From Cladochytrium replicatum (lineage: Eukaryota > Chytridiomycota > Chytridiomycetes > Cladochytriales > Cladochytriaceae): DNA of 64,000 nt. The notes beneath the pieces were generated by a model. That model was not told the origin of the DNA, did not search any database, and saw only the letters and a program-made list of their open reading frames with translations. The stretch spans positions 186,001 through 250,000 of the forward strand of contig JAHLKD010000026.1 of NCBI GenBank assembly GCA_025526935.1, written 5' to 3'. Shown piece after piece: positions 1 through 11,071 of the stretch (its first letter is position 1; the number at the start of each line of letters is the position of its first letter). Made by a program: the position numbers and the translations under genes.

Positions 1-27
1 TTTTCCTACATCGAGCAACTCTGGAGA

Positions 28-939
28 ATGAATCTCGATTCAGACGGTATCCCGCCATTACCACCAAGCAGCGCAGAGTTCTTCTCTGACGCCACTGCTG
101 CCGACAACTACAAAGAAGACGACGACCTCTTGGATGAAGACGATGAATATGACGACGAGCACGACCACGACGACGACGATTACGACGAGGAGGATGACCT
201 CCACGGCTACGAGGAAGACGATGAGTTCTACGATGCCGACTTCGTGCAGCCGCGATGGGGCACGCCTCCGCAGCGACGGGACGAGGTCGCGACACGCGAA
301 GCAGGGCTCGCATTCTCAATATCCCCGCCGAAATATAATCAACCTCCATCGATCCTGGTCAAACCGCCCAAAGCGGACTACAACGATTCCGACGACCTCA
401 CAACCGACCCGCAAGATCTGAAGCTTTTGCCCCGACGGCCGAAACGCCGCGTGGAGCCGTTGGACGATCCGGGATCTTACTCTGCGCCGGAAAACGTCCG
501 TGAAGCGAACTTGGTTGACCGTGCACGTGGGTGGATCGCAAACACTGTCAACAGACAACCGAACACCACCACCGCCTCGTCGTCGCTCCAGCGACCCATC
601 CAACCTGTCATAACACCACAACGTGGCCCCGCTCCACCAGCGTCCACGCGCACATCATCGAACACGCCGAGGAGTAGAGCATCTGGTGGACGGAGCGCAA
701 CAGTGTTGCCGGCGGAGCAGCAGGATCGGCAGATTCAGCTACCCAAACGGAGCGCCCCACTGATTCCTGCGTTGCAGAAGCAAAACGAGCTAATGCTGGT
801 GGTGCTGATACTTTGCATTGCGTTGTGTGTCTTTATGGCTGCGGCGAGCACGTTGGTACTTTGGAGGGTCAGAGGGATCGTGTTGAAGATGGAAAGAATC
901 TGGGCGTTTGGGAGGGCGGCGGGAGTTGCTGCTGGCTGA
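28..939 (+). CDS. Hypothetical acidic protein with one C-terminal membrane segment
   Basis: Uninterrupted 303-codon frame from an ATG. Residues about 25-70 are almost entirely Asp/Glu with some Tyr and His. The middle (about 75-245) is Pro/Ser/Arg-rich and looks disordered. One hydrophobic stretch at about residues 255-280 (LMLVVLILCIALCVFMAAAS) is followed by a short basic tail, which would suit a tail-anchored or single-pass membrane protein. I recognise no family. The acidic run comes from GAC/GAA-rich DNA at about 115-240, so its length may vary between strains. The gene is near the left edge, but the frame is closed inside the window. A role cannot be stated. Confidence 0.6.
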   Translation: MNLDSDGIPPLPPSSAEFFSDATAADNYKEDDDLLDEDDEYDDEHDHDDDDYDEEDDLHGYEEDDEFYDADFVQPRWGTPPQRRDEVATREAGLAFSISPPKYNQPPSILVKPPKADYNDSDDLTTDPQDLKLLPRRPKRRVEPLDDPGSYSAPENVREANLVDRARGWIANTVNRQPNTTTASSSLQRPIQPVITPQRGPAPPASTRTSSNTPRSRASGGRSATVLPAEQQDRQIQLPKRSAPLIPALQKQNELMLVVLILCIALCVFMAAASTLVLWRVRGIVLKMERIWAFGRAAGVAAG

Positions 940-1157
940 GCTGCTCTGTTGCCTGCAATTTGTTCCCGTATTGAAGTGCCTTCTTCGGTTCGTCTGGCTG
1001 CGAGAAACCAAACCAAAATACTTGTAAAATTACAACACATCTTCCTTTTTTTTCTCTCTCATATTGCACCAATGATCGTTGTTGCTGCATTTGTTTTGTC
1101 GTTGCTTCCTGATTCTCTCGTTGCATTTCACCTCCAAAAAGCCCAAACTTTTCAATC

Positions 1158-1604
1158 TCAAAGTGCCCCTTCTTCATCTCGAAACCCTTCTCTTCCACTA
1201 ATAAGAAAAACCACGGCGGTTCTTTTTGGACGTTGTTTTGACGAAAAACATGGTGTAATACAATTGACAAACGTTGTCTCTACATTGCATGATGCTTGCC
1301 TTTGCGTCTCCGTGCACTTGCCTTTGACATAAATATGTGAGATCGCGAAACCCGTCACGAAAGCGAACGCCTTTCCAAACCTCCCCACGTTTGATTTAAT
1401 ACCATACACTCTCCTCCTGACCACACCCAATGCCGCCGCGCCAGCAATAGCCTGCGCAACCGCCGACGTAGCACCAGATCGTCCCTTCAAACTTAGCGGG
1501 TCCCAGAGGGCAGTCGTGGTCACCAGGAGCACGGCCCAGATCTGCACGTTCGAAATGACCCTTTCTGACATGTCATTGTAGACAAGATTATAGCTAATCT
1601 TCAT
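1158..1604 (-). CDS. Putative small multi-pass membrane protein
   Basis: Reverse-strand frame from an ATG at 1604; a second ATG lies 11 codons in. Three hydrophobic segments can be seen: one containing VQIWAVLLVTTTALW, one Ala/Gly-rich (AVAQAIAGAAALGVV) and one containing FAFVTGFAISHIY, with a basic loop (RRRVYGIKS) between the last two. The tail after the third segment is Cys- and Lys-rich and reads poorly. A sequence matching the GC-type donor (AAAG|GCAAGT) directly follows the third segment, so the last third of this frame may be intron. Family not recognised. Confidence 0.35.
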   Translation of the reverse strand: MKISYNLVYNDMSERVISNVQIWAVLLVTTTALWDPLSLKGRSGATSAVAQAIAGAAALGVVRRRVYGIKSNVGRFGKAFAFVTGFAISHIYVKGKCTETQRQASCNVETTFVNCITPCFSSKQRPKRTAVVFLISGREGFRDEEGAL

Positions 1605-1999
1605 GTTCTGCTCACAATGGTTATTGTGAACGATCACTGGGATCTATCTCTCTCTATTCGAGAGAATAATGTTTATATTAGATATTTCCAAAATCTATAG
1701 CCACAGGTTAATTATAAAAGCCGAAACGACAGTATATTTGAATTGTTTGCACAATTCAAAGAGCCTGTGCGATGTGAGATTTCGGGTGGCTGTGGCGCAA
1801 GAGCGTGATTGGAGAAACACGAAACTCTGCACACTCACAGATCAACCTGAGGACTATCTCCAGCGCAAGTCAGATCAGCAGCACTTAAACTGATCAAATC
1901 ACATCGCCCTCAAACAAAACTTCGACAACAAGATCAACAGCATCAACATTGATCTTCGGCATCTTAATCCCAAGCATGCAACCTGTACAAAGAATTGTA

Positions 2000-2960
2000 C
2001 TTAGGTGAGTATACTGAACCGCTGATGTAATTCTGCGCATTCATGTACTGTCATACGTGACGTGTTGCTCGAACCTTCTTTTGCTGGAACAGAAGAATAC
2101 AGGTCAATAGTATTCTCTTTGAGTGTTGCTGGAGCTGGACTTACATTCAAAGGTCCGTACTCGTAATACACATCAAAGTCTGTGTTGTGTATACCAGAAC
2201 CTTCACTCTTATCTTGTCCAGATTCTACGTCCAAAGAATTCCTTGATTGTTTCGCATGATGTGTACCGTATGGTCAATCTTTACCTTCAATGCCTTAATC
2301 ACGCCTACATTGGTGTGATCTGAGATTCAATCAGTACAAAGTATCAAGCCTACATTGGTGTGATCAGAGATTCAATCAGTACAAAGTATCGAGGAGGAGG
2401 GCTAAACAGCAGTGTCTCTGACCTTTGAGTTGGGATTTGATTGATTGTCTGTATCAGAATCAACCTCCATGTTGTCCAAGCTCTCTTTGCCTTGGCAGCA
2501 TTGCCTATGGGATTCTGAGTTTGCCTTAATGTACAACGTTCACTTGGCTGAATGTGACCTTTCTTTCCACAGAAATTACAAATGATGTTCTACGGTCACC
2601 AGTCTTAGTCCGTGATGGTTTTGACTGTGATCCACTGATCCTTAACCGCTCTTCTTCTCCTTCACACCAAGCATCTTCTTCTGAACGCAACACTCAGCGT
2701 TCGTATGCGGTTCTGGTGGATCTGGATGAAGGACACAGGGATCCATCGGATCGACTCCGGCCTTGGTGAGAGACTCCAGCTTGACTTTGGCCGACTGTGC
2801 GTGACACTTGATAGCATGTCCCGAACCATGACTTTTTGTCACCTCCAACTGGATGACAGTCCGGAACTTTGTTAACATCACCAGTAAGGTCCAGTTGTTG
2901 TGCTCCACTGAAAGGCTTCAGCTTTGTGGATGTTGATGACATAGTTGGATCGACACTCAG
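2000..2960 (-). mobile_element. Decayed retrotransposon gag region with zinc knuckle
   Basis: On the reverse strand the DNA at about 2527-2580 encodes a CCHC-like zinc knuckle: Cys-x2-Cys-x4-His-x6-Cys, reading CNFCGKKGH and then a later Cys. The usual spacing in retroelement Gag is His-x4-Cys, so this copy is altered. Upstream on the same strand (2694-2942) is a polar stretch typical of Ty1/copia Gag, and downstream (2001-2234) an open acidic stretch. No frame runs through; stops and shifts break it. I read it as a Ty1/copia Gag relic, which fits the copia integrase relic near 14.2-14.9 kb. No long terminal repeats were identified. Confidence 0.5.
2303..2392. repeat. Tandem direct repeat, 45 bp x 2
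   Basis: A unit beginning GCCTACATTGGTGTGATC occurs at 2303 and again at 2348, period 45 bp. The copies differ only at a few bases (for example ATCTGAG versus ATCAGAG). It lies inside the decayed gag region. The period is a multiple of three. Confidence 0.85.
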
Positions 2961-3263
2961 CTTCGAGAATGATTGTGAAATATTGAACGCGTGATTGTTG
3001 TAGTTGTTTTGTCCTCGGTGACCGTTGATGGTCTGTCGATAACTGTTATGTGGAGTGTTGTGGTAGATCGGCGTAGTTGGAATATGGTATACTCTGTTCA
3101 GTGATTGAGTAGGAGTCGATCCTGAGACTCATACACGCCATTCAATCAGCGTTGCATACTCTTATATATAAACAGTATGGCTTAATTGCTAAACTACTGT
3201 TCCCAATAAGTAAATGTTATTATAGTGACTGTAGTAATAGAGTCCTGTAACGTTCATAATCCA

Positions 3264-4650
3264 TTAAGGTCCCACAATTATCAAATGTGATAGCAACGGC
3301 GCAACTCCCTTGTCTTTTGGAGAGCAGAAGCACACGCTTGCAAAGCATATCAACACCCAATGAGCAAGATGATCAGCGTCAAAGTGAGGGGAAGTGTTGA
3401 AATGGATCATGGTAGATCTCATTGTTTCGTGTGGCACTTTTATAAAGCCCATTCTGTGGCACTTTTGCCGCTAGAATAAGCTCTTTTAACTATTTTTATA
3501 GTGCCCCAGTGAGGCCTTTAGTTCATGCTCTACCAACATAATGAATACTAGATAGCGGTCAATGACACGGATCCCATACCCAACCACGGTTAGCCTTGAA
3601 CAAACACCCTTCCACAGAAGTCTCATCGCATGAAACCCCCAAGGTAGACTGCCACCAACTATAAAAGGAAAATTCCAACACACCAGCTCCCCCTCAGGCT
3701 TCCACATAACTATTTCCCACTATGCCCTGTTCTGGATCGTCAGGAGTAACTCTACAACTGCCTTTACAAACTCTGATAGCCTCCTGACCACCTTCCACCA
3801 ACACTTTGGTCCACTCCTCCCAGCCACCAGCTTCCGACTCTTGATTCCCATATAAACCTGCAACCCACACCAACTTTGCATCAAACCATTCTTTTGCTTC
3901 AACAGGACATTCTCCTCCTATAGCATGGTGTGGATTGCAATCAAAACATTGATACTGTTTGGTTCTGCATTGTCTTTGCACATTGTTCTGCCGCTCCTTC
4001 CCAGACTTTGTTCACTTTAGTAGGGATGGGATGCCTTTTCTTGCTCCCAAATCACATCTCTGATTCCAGATTATCCCTCGAGCAAGCTCAGAGGTCCTCT
4101 ATACAATCCGCCAGCAGGCCATGAGTAGCTTATCCTGGGGCTGGCAGCAATGCTGTTGTTGCTGGTCTGCATCTATAGAGGGTTCTGTAAGCTCCTGTTG
4201 TGTGATGTGTGCTGTGACTATCCGGGCCCAGCTGGCTCTCTTGCCTCACTACACACTCTTCAGCACCCTCATCTGCACGCTCGTTGCCAGGGATTCCTGA
4301 GTGCCCTTAACCCCTTCAATCTGGGATTGTGTATCAGGATGCTTGTCAATTGCACTCCTTGTTGCCGCCTAGATCTCACCCCCTTTCCACAGGTGATAAG
4401 GAAAAGTGTGTACCTTCCTGGTATGGTGCAACTGCACAGCCTGGGCTTTTGTTACAACTGCCCTGTTGTCTGCTCTGATGATGACTTGTTGGCATCCACC
4501 TCCCAATATTATTGCTGCCAAAAGTGCGACTGGCTCTGGGTAAAATGATATGGCAGGAATATTCTGGATTTTCTCAGCTACTATTAGCCAGTGACAAATC
4601 TTCTCACTGCTCGATGACTGCATATGTAATTGAGACAGCACCATCCCAAA
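3264..4650 (-). mobile_element. Decayed retroelement pieces, including an RNase H-like stretch
   Basis: Reverse-strand open pieces of 60-95 codons with transposon character. The piece at 4369-4644 contains ALLAAIILGGGCQQVIIRAD followed by NRAVV, resembling the RNase H-like core in which an Asp-Asn pair follows a hydrophobic strand (compare xDNxxVV). The piece at 3694-3981 has a Cys-rich start (CFDC) and a Trp-rich middle. Frames are broken and no terminal repeats were found, so order and class (DIRS/Ngaro-like or LTR) cannot be settled. Confidence 0.35.
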
Positions 4651-5158
4651 CAGCTACAGAACGATCTGCATAAGAATAAGCTCTTTTCACTGTGGCAATG
4701 TTTTTCGTTTTGCCTTTGTTTTCCTCTTTGTTGGTTTTACAAATGGAGTTGGAGTTTTGTTTTGAATGTTGGACTTTATGAAGGCTTTTGTTTTCTCCAA
4801 TACAGGTGGCATTTATTGCGTCAACTGTCTGGAGAATCTTTCAAAGGATCTCGATCAACCTTAGAATCACCCACAGGCACGACACAGCCTTCTCCTCAGA
4901 TGTCACCTGATCATGGTGGGAGATACTCCCTAAAATTTGAAAGGGGCGGAACAGTACAGTCCCCAAACAACGGCAGCAACACGACAGAACATAAAGCAAA
5001 TTCAATTTCAGAGGCAGCAAGCTTGTGGAAACTGTGTCAACGTAATGTTTTTTAATTTTGAAGAATTGCCAAAGATCAACGGTGCTGATGAATTAACTGT
5101 ATTCATATAATGGTTCCCATAATAGGGAGACTAAAGAATGAAGAAGAATCTGTCATGC
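4651..5158. other. Intergenic, no supported gene
   Basis: An open stretch on the + strand (4630-5055) has a hydrophobic, Cys/Phe-rich start and a polar end, with no recognisable domain. I do not call it a gene. The 3' end of the ABC transporter lies immediately to the right. Confidence 0.4.
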
Positions 5159-7470
5159 CTACGTCCTCACAATTCCATGCTTCAGATAACGGAGGTTGAC
5201 ATAAGCTCCAATCCTGAACACCAGCCAAAGAACCACAAGCATCACAAGACACAGCGCAATGTTTGTGTCAGCTCCATTGATTGCGCGGAGGATCTCAGGT
5301 CCAGTGATGGTGTCGCTCGCGGTTTTGCAGACGCCGCTGAGAGTACCGGCAATGTTGGCGTTAGGATCGCACTGGAACACGGGGTTACCAATAGTGAGTT
5401 CGAACCACTGGCAAGCACTGAACGCCCAATAGAAAACCGATATGTATTTAAGCCAGGCGAGGTAAACCGGGATGTGCTGTGCAAAGAAGCCGCCAACTAG
5501 CATGAAGGTGAGCATCACGATCGTGGCGATAACAAGCCCAGTCTTGAGCTCGCTAATTCCAGTTCCGATGAAGAGACCGAGTGCTTCGCCTGCAAGCACC
5601 GCTAGTAACTCGGCAAATACAAATCTAGGTACATTCGAACATTCAGTCGAACTAGCCACCACTGCATCTCCTGCAACTTACCCCAAGAAAGCAACAAAGT
5701 TGGGGTTGAGACCGCTCATGAAGTACGCAATGATCAAGAAAACGATAGGCAATGTCAGAATCAAAGGCATCTCGGCTAACGTCTTTGCCAGGAAGTAAGC
5801 TGACACGCGATAGCTTCCTGACGAGCGCTCTTTGTTGACAACCGAACGTTCGCTGGGGAAAACCAAGAGTCCACTGAAAGCTGCGTTGAGTGGCCAAAAG
5901 GTCATGATAAAGAAGATAAAACCGCTTCGTTCCGTAATGTAGCCGATCTCAACTGGCATACGGAACCAGATCAACTGCAAAACCTTTTGTCAGAATCTCA
6001 TGTGATAAGGTGGGGAAGCACTGAAAACGTACACCGACAATGACTGCCAAGATCACAGCTTCGAACAAGTTGAGCATGGTGAAGAGCTCTCCGCGCTTGC
6101 TGATAATCGTTCTCCGCAAGAGAACTTGCAATTGAGTCAAGAACGAAACGGCGAACTTTTGGTGGGTGATAGGAAGTGGTGCACCGTCAGAGTCAGATTC
6201 ATCCTTCAATGGGGTTGCACCTTTGTCTGCAAACTCTGCTACTTCTGGCGGGTGTTGGTAGATCTCGGTCAACCGCTTTCGAACTTCCATATCTGTCTGG
6301 ACCAAATCCATGATATGGTCTGCTGGATTATAGAGAGGTGGACAAGGGTAGCCCACAGAGGCGAAGTAATCAACGACTTTATTTGGGTCACCGTTGTAGA
6401 TTGTCTGTATGAAGGTCTTTGTTCAGCTGATTTTGTAGTGGAGAATGAGTTTACGAACCTTTCCATCTGCCATCAGAATCACGCGATCAAACGAAAGGAA
6501 CACTTGGGAGCTCGGCTGGTGAATACTGGTAATGATAGTTTTTCCCTTTTCGCTCAAATCTCTGAGCAAGCGAACAAGAGAGACGGCGGAGGTAGAATCC
6601 AGTCCACTGGTCGGCTCGTCCAGCAATACCAGCGCCGGATCTGTCAACAACTCGGTCGCAATATTCGTCCGTTTCTATTGCGCGATTACTGTCAGCTCAC
6701 TCATCCTCCAAGTGAGTTCCGAATAACATACCTTCTCGCCACCAGAGATTGTAGCGATTGGAGAATGTTCACACCGTGCCAAACCAAGAGCAGCAATCAT
6801 CTCATCCACACGAGCAACTTTTTCCGAATAAGGCATTCTTTCAGGAAGGCGGAGAAGAGCAGTGAAGAGTAGTTGCTGTCGAACGGTAAGATCGAAGAAG
6901 ATATCCTCTTGAAGAATATATGCAGTGAATCGCTTCATCGACTTGTCAGTCTTCACGCCATTGACGGTGATGTACCCTTCATCTTGCTCATAAGTTGCGC
7001 GCCCACCGAGGACGTTAAGAAGAGTGGTTTTCCCTGATCCCGAGGGACCCATAAGCGCAACCAGTTCACCAGGTCGAATCTAAAGTGGAACCTACTTTGA
7101 GCCTTTTTCACGAGCGCAAACATTTCATGCTTACCTCTCCACTTGCATGATGAAGGATTTGTTTCTTAATCTTTTGGGGCTTTCGAAGACCCAACGCAGT
7201 GCCCACAGAGCGACCGATGTCCCCGATAGTCTTTTTGCTGCCCTCCCCGCTCACCACTGGCAACGGCTCATCTACCTCCACATATTTCGAGATGTTTGCC
7301 CATCGAAGGTGCACGCTTCGCTGACTAGCGAGCGGGGCAGGAATATTAATGCTTGGAAGAACTGTAGACACGTCGGAAACCATTCCCTCGAGAGGATTGG
7401 GCGATGGTGTTGAATCACGTTCGATTTCCGCATCGGCGTCCGTCCCAACTTTCAACTCTTTGTAAGACAT
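5159..7470 (-). CDS. ABCG-type half-transporter
   Basis: Six exons join in phase: 7470-7135, 7079-6732, 6674-6459, 6416-6033, 5974-5682 and 5624-5159, giving about 680 residues, the usual size for an ABCG half-transporter. The order is nucleotide-binding domain then membrane domain, as in the White/ABCG2 group. Visible motifs: Walker A GPSGSGKT, signature ISGGEK, Walker B LVLLDEPTSGLD and the switch region IHQPSS. The C-terminal half has about six hydrophobic segments (for example VIATIVMLTFMLVGGFF). Such half-transporters dimerise and move lipids, sterols or drugs; the substrate cannot be read here. Another ATG lies 16 codons upstream (7518), but a TATA-like box at 7521-7530 favours 7470. 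Confidence 0.9.
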
Positions 7471-7520
7471 TGTTATATTCGTGAGTTGACTTTGCGAGGC
7501 ACACAGTTCCCCGTCCAAAG

Positions 7521-7530
7521 TTTAAATAGC
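7521..7530 (-). promoter_or_regulatory. TATA-like box of the ABCG gene
   Basis: On the reverse strand CTATTTAAAC lies about 50 bp upstream of the chosen ATG at 7470. A TATA box there would put transcription start between it and 7470, excluding the upstream ATG at 7518. Confidence 0.35.
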
Positions 7531-7840
7531 ACGTCCCTCTCGCAGGCGCAGCACAAATACAAATCAATTTACTTGACGCGCAGTGCCGAGACAAAAAGAA
7601 CACGGTCGCGGCCTTTTGCGGCCTCGGCCATCAAAATGGCAGGCAGCGCAGCCGAACGTGGAGATTTTTCTGCAGGTGGTGAATGTGCTGGCGCAACCAT
7701 TACTTTTCAATTTGTAAGTGTACCGCTGTAATTTCTCAGCAATCGCCCAGGTGGGTTGAAGCTGATGGCGAGTCGAGATTGCGAACGTTCCTGTCAAATT
7801 TGAGGGAGAACGAACTTTATCGCTCATAATCAAATCTTTT
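7531..7840. other. Spacer between ABCG gene and F-box pseudogene
   Basis: Open stretches on both strands are short and have no recognisable domain. I see nothing beyond the putative ABCG promoter at the left. Confidence 0.4.
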
Positions 7841-9042
7841 CCGTTCGAGGAACTGTCAACGCCGATATCTTGTCTTGTCTCCTGCAAGAAATCGTCGTCC
7901 TTGATTCAAGGATAGCATTTAATGGCTGAGAGATACAGGAAAGGTGTGTAAAAGACGGCGAATGATTCTTTGCCCGTGGGATTGTATCATACATCTCCGA
8001 ATCGCCATTAGTTTGGGAAGCTTGTCACCGCTAAAAGCTCCCGTCGACCTTCTGGCGACATGAAACTCCACGACTCCTTCAGAAGGACCTAGGCGGGCGG
8101 AACCCGAAGTTTATTGTCAAAGTCATTGAAACAGGGGAAGCGAAAGGCAAAAAATGCGGCACCAGTGGTTCTGCTTATTACAAACCATTGGAAACATTCG
8201 ACTATCTTTCGACTTTACACGGCTTTGCATCAGGATCTCTCGAGGCCACTCCTCTTGTCATGGACATGGACGGCTCAACGTTGGCGCTCTGGGCCGTGTT
8301 TCAAAAATCTTGAATTTCGCCATCCTGGAATCGCGTTGTTCGTCGACTCGTCGAAATCTCGAATGGAGCCGATTCGAATCATCGAGGCGAAGTACGGGAA
8401 CATGTTCAACTTGCTTGTCATCCGGGGTTCTTCGGCGTACTTCATCGGAAACTCGTTGCGGATCATCCATGTTTGGAGCTGGGATATTGATGTTCAGCAG
8501 AGGTCTCTGTATGGTCACGAGGATCACACAAATTGCTAGGAACGGAGATACACACTTGGTTCGGGGCGGCAGAGTGGGAAAGTTCGTTTGTGTGATCTCT
8601 CTACGCAGACGTGCACTGCCGGAGGGGGATCATCCGTGCCAAGGTCCCAGGTCAACTCACTAGATTTTCAAGCTGCCGCTCAATGGAAAACCGGCAGTGG
8701 GGTTCACCGCTGACCGGGATTTTACAAGGACTGGATGTAAACGATCACATGTCTGCACTCGCAAGACTTTGTTGCTCGCGAAAGCAACTTCGATTCGTTT
8801 CGGTGAAGCCTGATATAGTGGCGAGTAAGCTATTGACAAATAGGAAGTTTCATTGTTGCATTGGATTCTGTCGGAAAGGCTATCCAATAAGGGAGATTTA
8901 CGGGCGGAAGTTTGCGACTTTTTTTGGAACGAGTGTGGCAAGTCCACTAACACCAATCCGGATTTACGCACGTCGATTAGCACTGGACAATGATTATTTG
9001 GTGCTTTCATTATACTTCGGAAAGCTTATTGTACTCTGTTAG
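7841..9042 (+). pseudogene. Decayed tandem copy of the F-box/WD40 gene
   Basis: This block follows the gene at 9278-10666 collinearly. Bases 7841-7874 match 9321-9354 with one difference in 34. Around 8363-8560 the encoded text runs parallel to the paralogue (MEPIRIIEAKYG against MEPVRMVKTGYA, then an IHVWSWDI repeat against INVWNWDT). The copy is broken by frameshifts and stops: the readable frame changes several times and most of the F-box region is gone. It lies directly upstream in the same orientation, so it arose by tandem duplication and then decayed. A regulatory RNA role is possible but unsupported. Confidence 0.8.
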
Positions 9043-9277
9043 AAAATTGTTTGCCCTCAACTGTTTATTTTAACGTTCAACAGCGGCAATAGTTGAATTT
9101 TGGTTTCCCCCAGTTTGATCACAACGTGCAGCAGTTATGGGCACCCACAAGGATTCTCAGCAGGTGTTGAAGTCGATTGTGCAACCGGAACGTACCAACT
9201 TGTAATGAAGCAGTCCATTTCTTCTCATAAGAGTAACCTCATATGAACTCCACAGGTTACGATCCCTTCTGGCGAGT

Positions 9278-10666
9278 TTGAGCGACCAAGAACTCTTTCG
9301 AATTCATTTTCACATCGTGTCCGTTCGAGGAACTATCAACGCCGATATCTTGTCTCCACTCCCAACAGAAATAATTGAAAAAGTACTTCTACGTTTTATT
9401 CGCCTGGACTCTCCACTCGATGTGCACGAAAGCCTGAGATGGTTGGGAAGGGTTGGGGGAGTATGTAAACGATGGCGGCAAATGATCTCCGCCATGGACC
9501 GAATTTATCTGCCCATCGCCACACGATTGGGCACAACACTCTCGTTAATGTCCGCACCGCCGAGCAACTGGCGACATGAAGCTTTGCGACTGTTTCAGAA
9601 AGACATTCGCTGGCGGGAACGCAAGTTTGATGTCACACAAATCGATGCGGGGACACGAAAGACAAAGGACGCCCCACCCATGGTCCGACTTAACGGGAAT
9701 CGATTGGTTTGCGTCACGAACGACTGGTTCGAGATCCATGATCTAGGACAGGTTCAAAGGGATAAAATGGAAAACGCTGGACACACTAAAGGCCTATCCC
9801 CTCGTCTGTATGCGTCTGGATCACTGCCGGCTACACCGCTTTGTATTGACGTGGATGGCATCATTTTAGCTCTGGGCGACGTCTTTCGGAATATTCTGGT
9901 GTTCAACATGCCGGAATCCGAAATTGCATCCAGCCCAACACGAATGGAGCCTGTTCGGATGGTTAAAACGGGGTACGCATACATGTTCACTTTTCTTGCC
10001 GTCCGCGGTTCTTTGGTCTTTTCGGTCGGATATACATCTAGAATCATCAATGTTTGGAACTGGGATACCAACGTACCACGGAAGCCGCTCACGGGACACT
10101 ATCATCCCATCACGGCACTGGCAAGGAGTGGAGATACCCTTGCGTCGGGAAGCGTTCGAGGATCCCTCCGTTTGTGGAGTCTTTCTTCGCTTTCGTGTAT
10201 TGCTGTAATCGATGGGATCCTAAGTGCTCCGATCAGATCCCTTGCGTTTCCTTGTACTCCTGAAATTTACAGGGCTCCAGACCTGTTGGTGGTGTTTAGT
10301 GGTGATTGGGAGGTAGTGAACTCTGAATGTACCATTGGATGCATCCATTGGAGAGATTTTGTAGAGCAGAAAACCACCCCTCGATACGTTTTGGAAAAAC
10401 CCAGCGCTCCTGTCAACAGGGTCTTTACTGACGGCAGATTCATTGCGGCTCTCCACACTTTCAGAAAAAGCCTTCAGGTGTGGGGGATCAGAGATCGCGA
10501 AGCCTCTGGAAATGGCATGCCTTTGTTGGAACAAGTTTGGCAGGTTCGCAACTGCGTGGGTGAATGGAGTGACCGTGAATCGACACTCCATGGCATAGAT
10601 TTTGCGATGGACAACGATCGTTTTGTGCTTTCCTTGCACGACGGTAGAATTCTCCTGCTTAATTAG
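9278..10666 (+). CDS. F-box protein with C-terminal WD40-like repeats
   Basis: Residues about 25-72 form an F-box (SPLPTEIIEKVLLRFI ... VCKRWRQMI). The rest contains weak WD40-type blades (VNVWNWDT-like and SLRLWSLSSL). F-box proteins bind Skp1 in SCF ubiquitin ligases and the propeller picks the substrate. The frame is intact to a TAG at 10664-10666, but there is no ATG ahead of the F-box: the open frame starts at 9209 after a stop, and the first in-frame ATG would delete the F-box. A short 5' exon is therefore likely, for example spliced to the CCACAG at 9251-9256, or the start has been lost. The substrate is unknown. Confidence 0.7.
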   Translation: MSDQELFRIHFHIVSVRGTINADILSPLPTEIIEKVLLRFIRLDSPLDVHESLRWLGRVGGVCKRWRQMISAMDRIYLPIATRLGTTLSLMSAPPSNWRHEALRLFQKDIRWRERKFDVTQIDAGTRKTKDAPPMVRLNGNRLVCVTNDWFEIHDLGQVQRDKMENAGHTKGLSPRLYASGSLPATPLCIDVDGIILALGDVFRNILVFNMPESEIASSPTRMEPVRMVKTGYAYMFTFLAVRGSLVFSVGYTSRIINVWNWDTNVPRKPLTGHYHPITALARSGDTLASGSVRGSLRLWSLSSLSCIAVIDGILSAPIRSLAFPCTPEIYRAPDLLVVFSGDWEVVNSECTIGCIHWRDFVEQKTTPRYVLEKPSAPVNRVFTDGRFIAALHTFRKSLQVWGIRDREASGNGMPLLEQVWQVRNCVGEWSDRESTLHGIDFAMDNDRFVLSLHDGRILLLN

Positions 10667-11071
10667 GACCCATGTTGAAGTTTCTGTAACACAGACGGAA
10701 TATGTCTGCACGTTCAAAGAGGTTAACGATCAAACCAAAAGTGGAATCACAGCACCCAGCTCTTTTCAATCGAAAAAAAGGCAGATAGATCAACAACATT
10801 TTTCAATGAGCCTTTGAATTCTAATGGTGATAAAAGCACTGCCCAAAACAAGCGCAACCGTCGGTATGAGCACAGCAAACGATCAGCCGATGAACGATTT
10901 GTGCACTTCGTAACTGTTCTTGATCATATTCCCTGTTTGATGCAATTCTGTTTGACCATGCTCTCTTTTTGGCGCAAACCCTGGTGCATCCAGGAATCCC
11001 TATTTGGATATCTTTTTGGAACGTAATTCTACTAGAATTTCTGTGTTTTCCTAAGCCAAAATGAATTGTAA
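10667..11071. other. Convergent intergenic spacer
   Basis: Lies between the 3' ends of the F-box gene (+) and the HET-like gene (-). Short open stretches have no recognisable domain. It must carry both 3' ends, but no clear terminator motif was seen. Confidence 0.4.
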
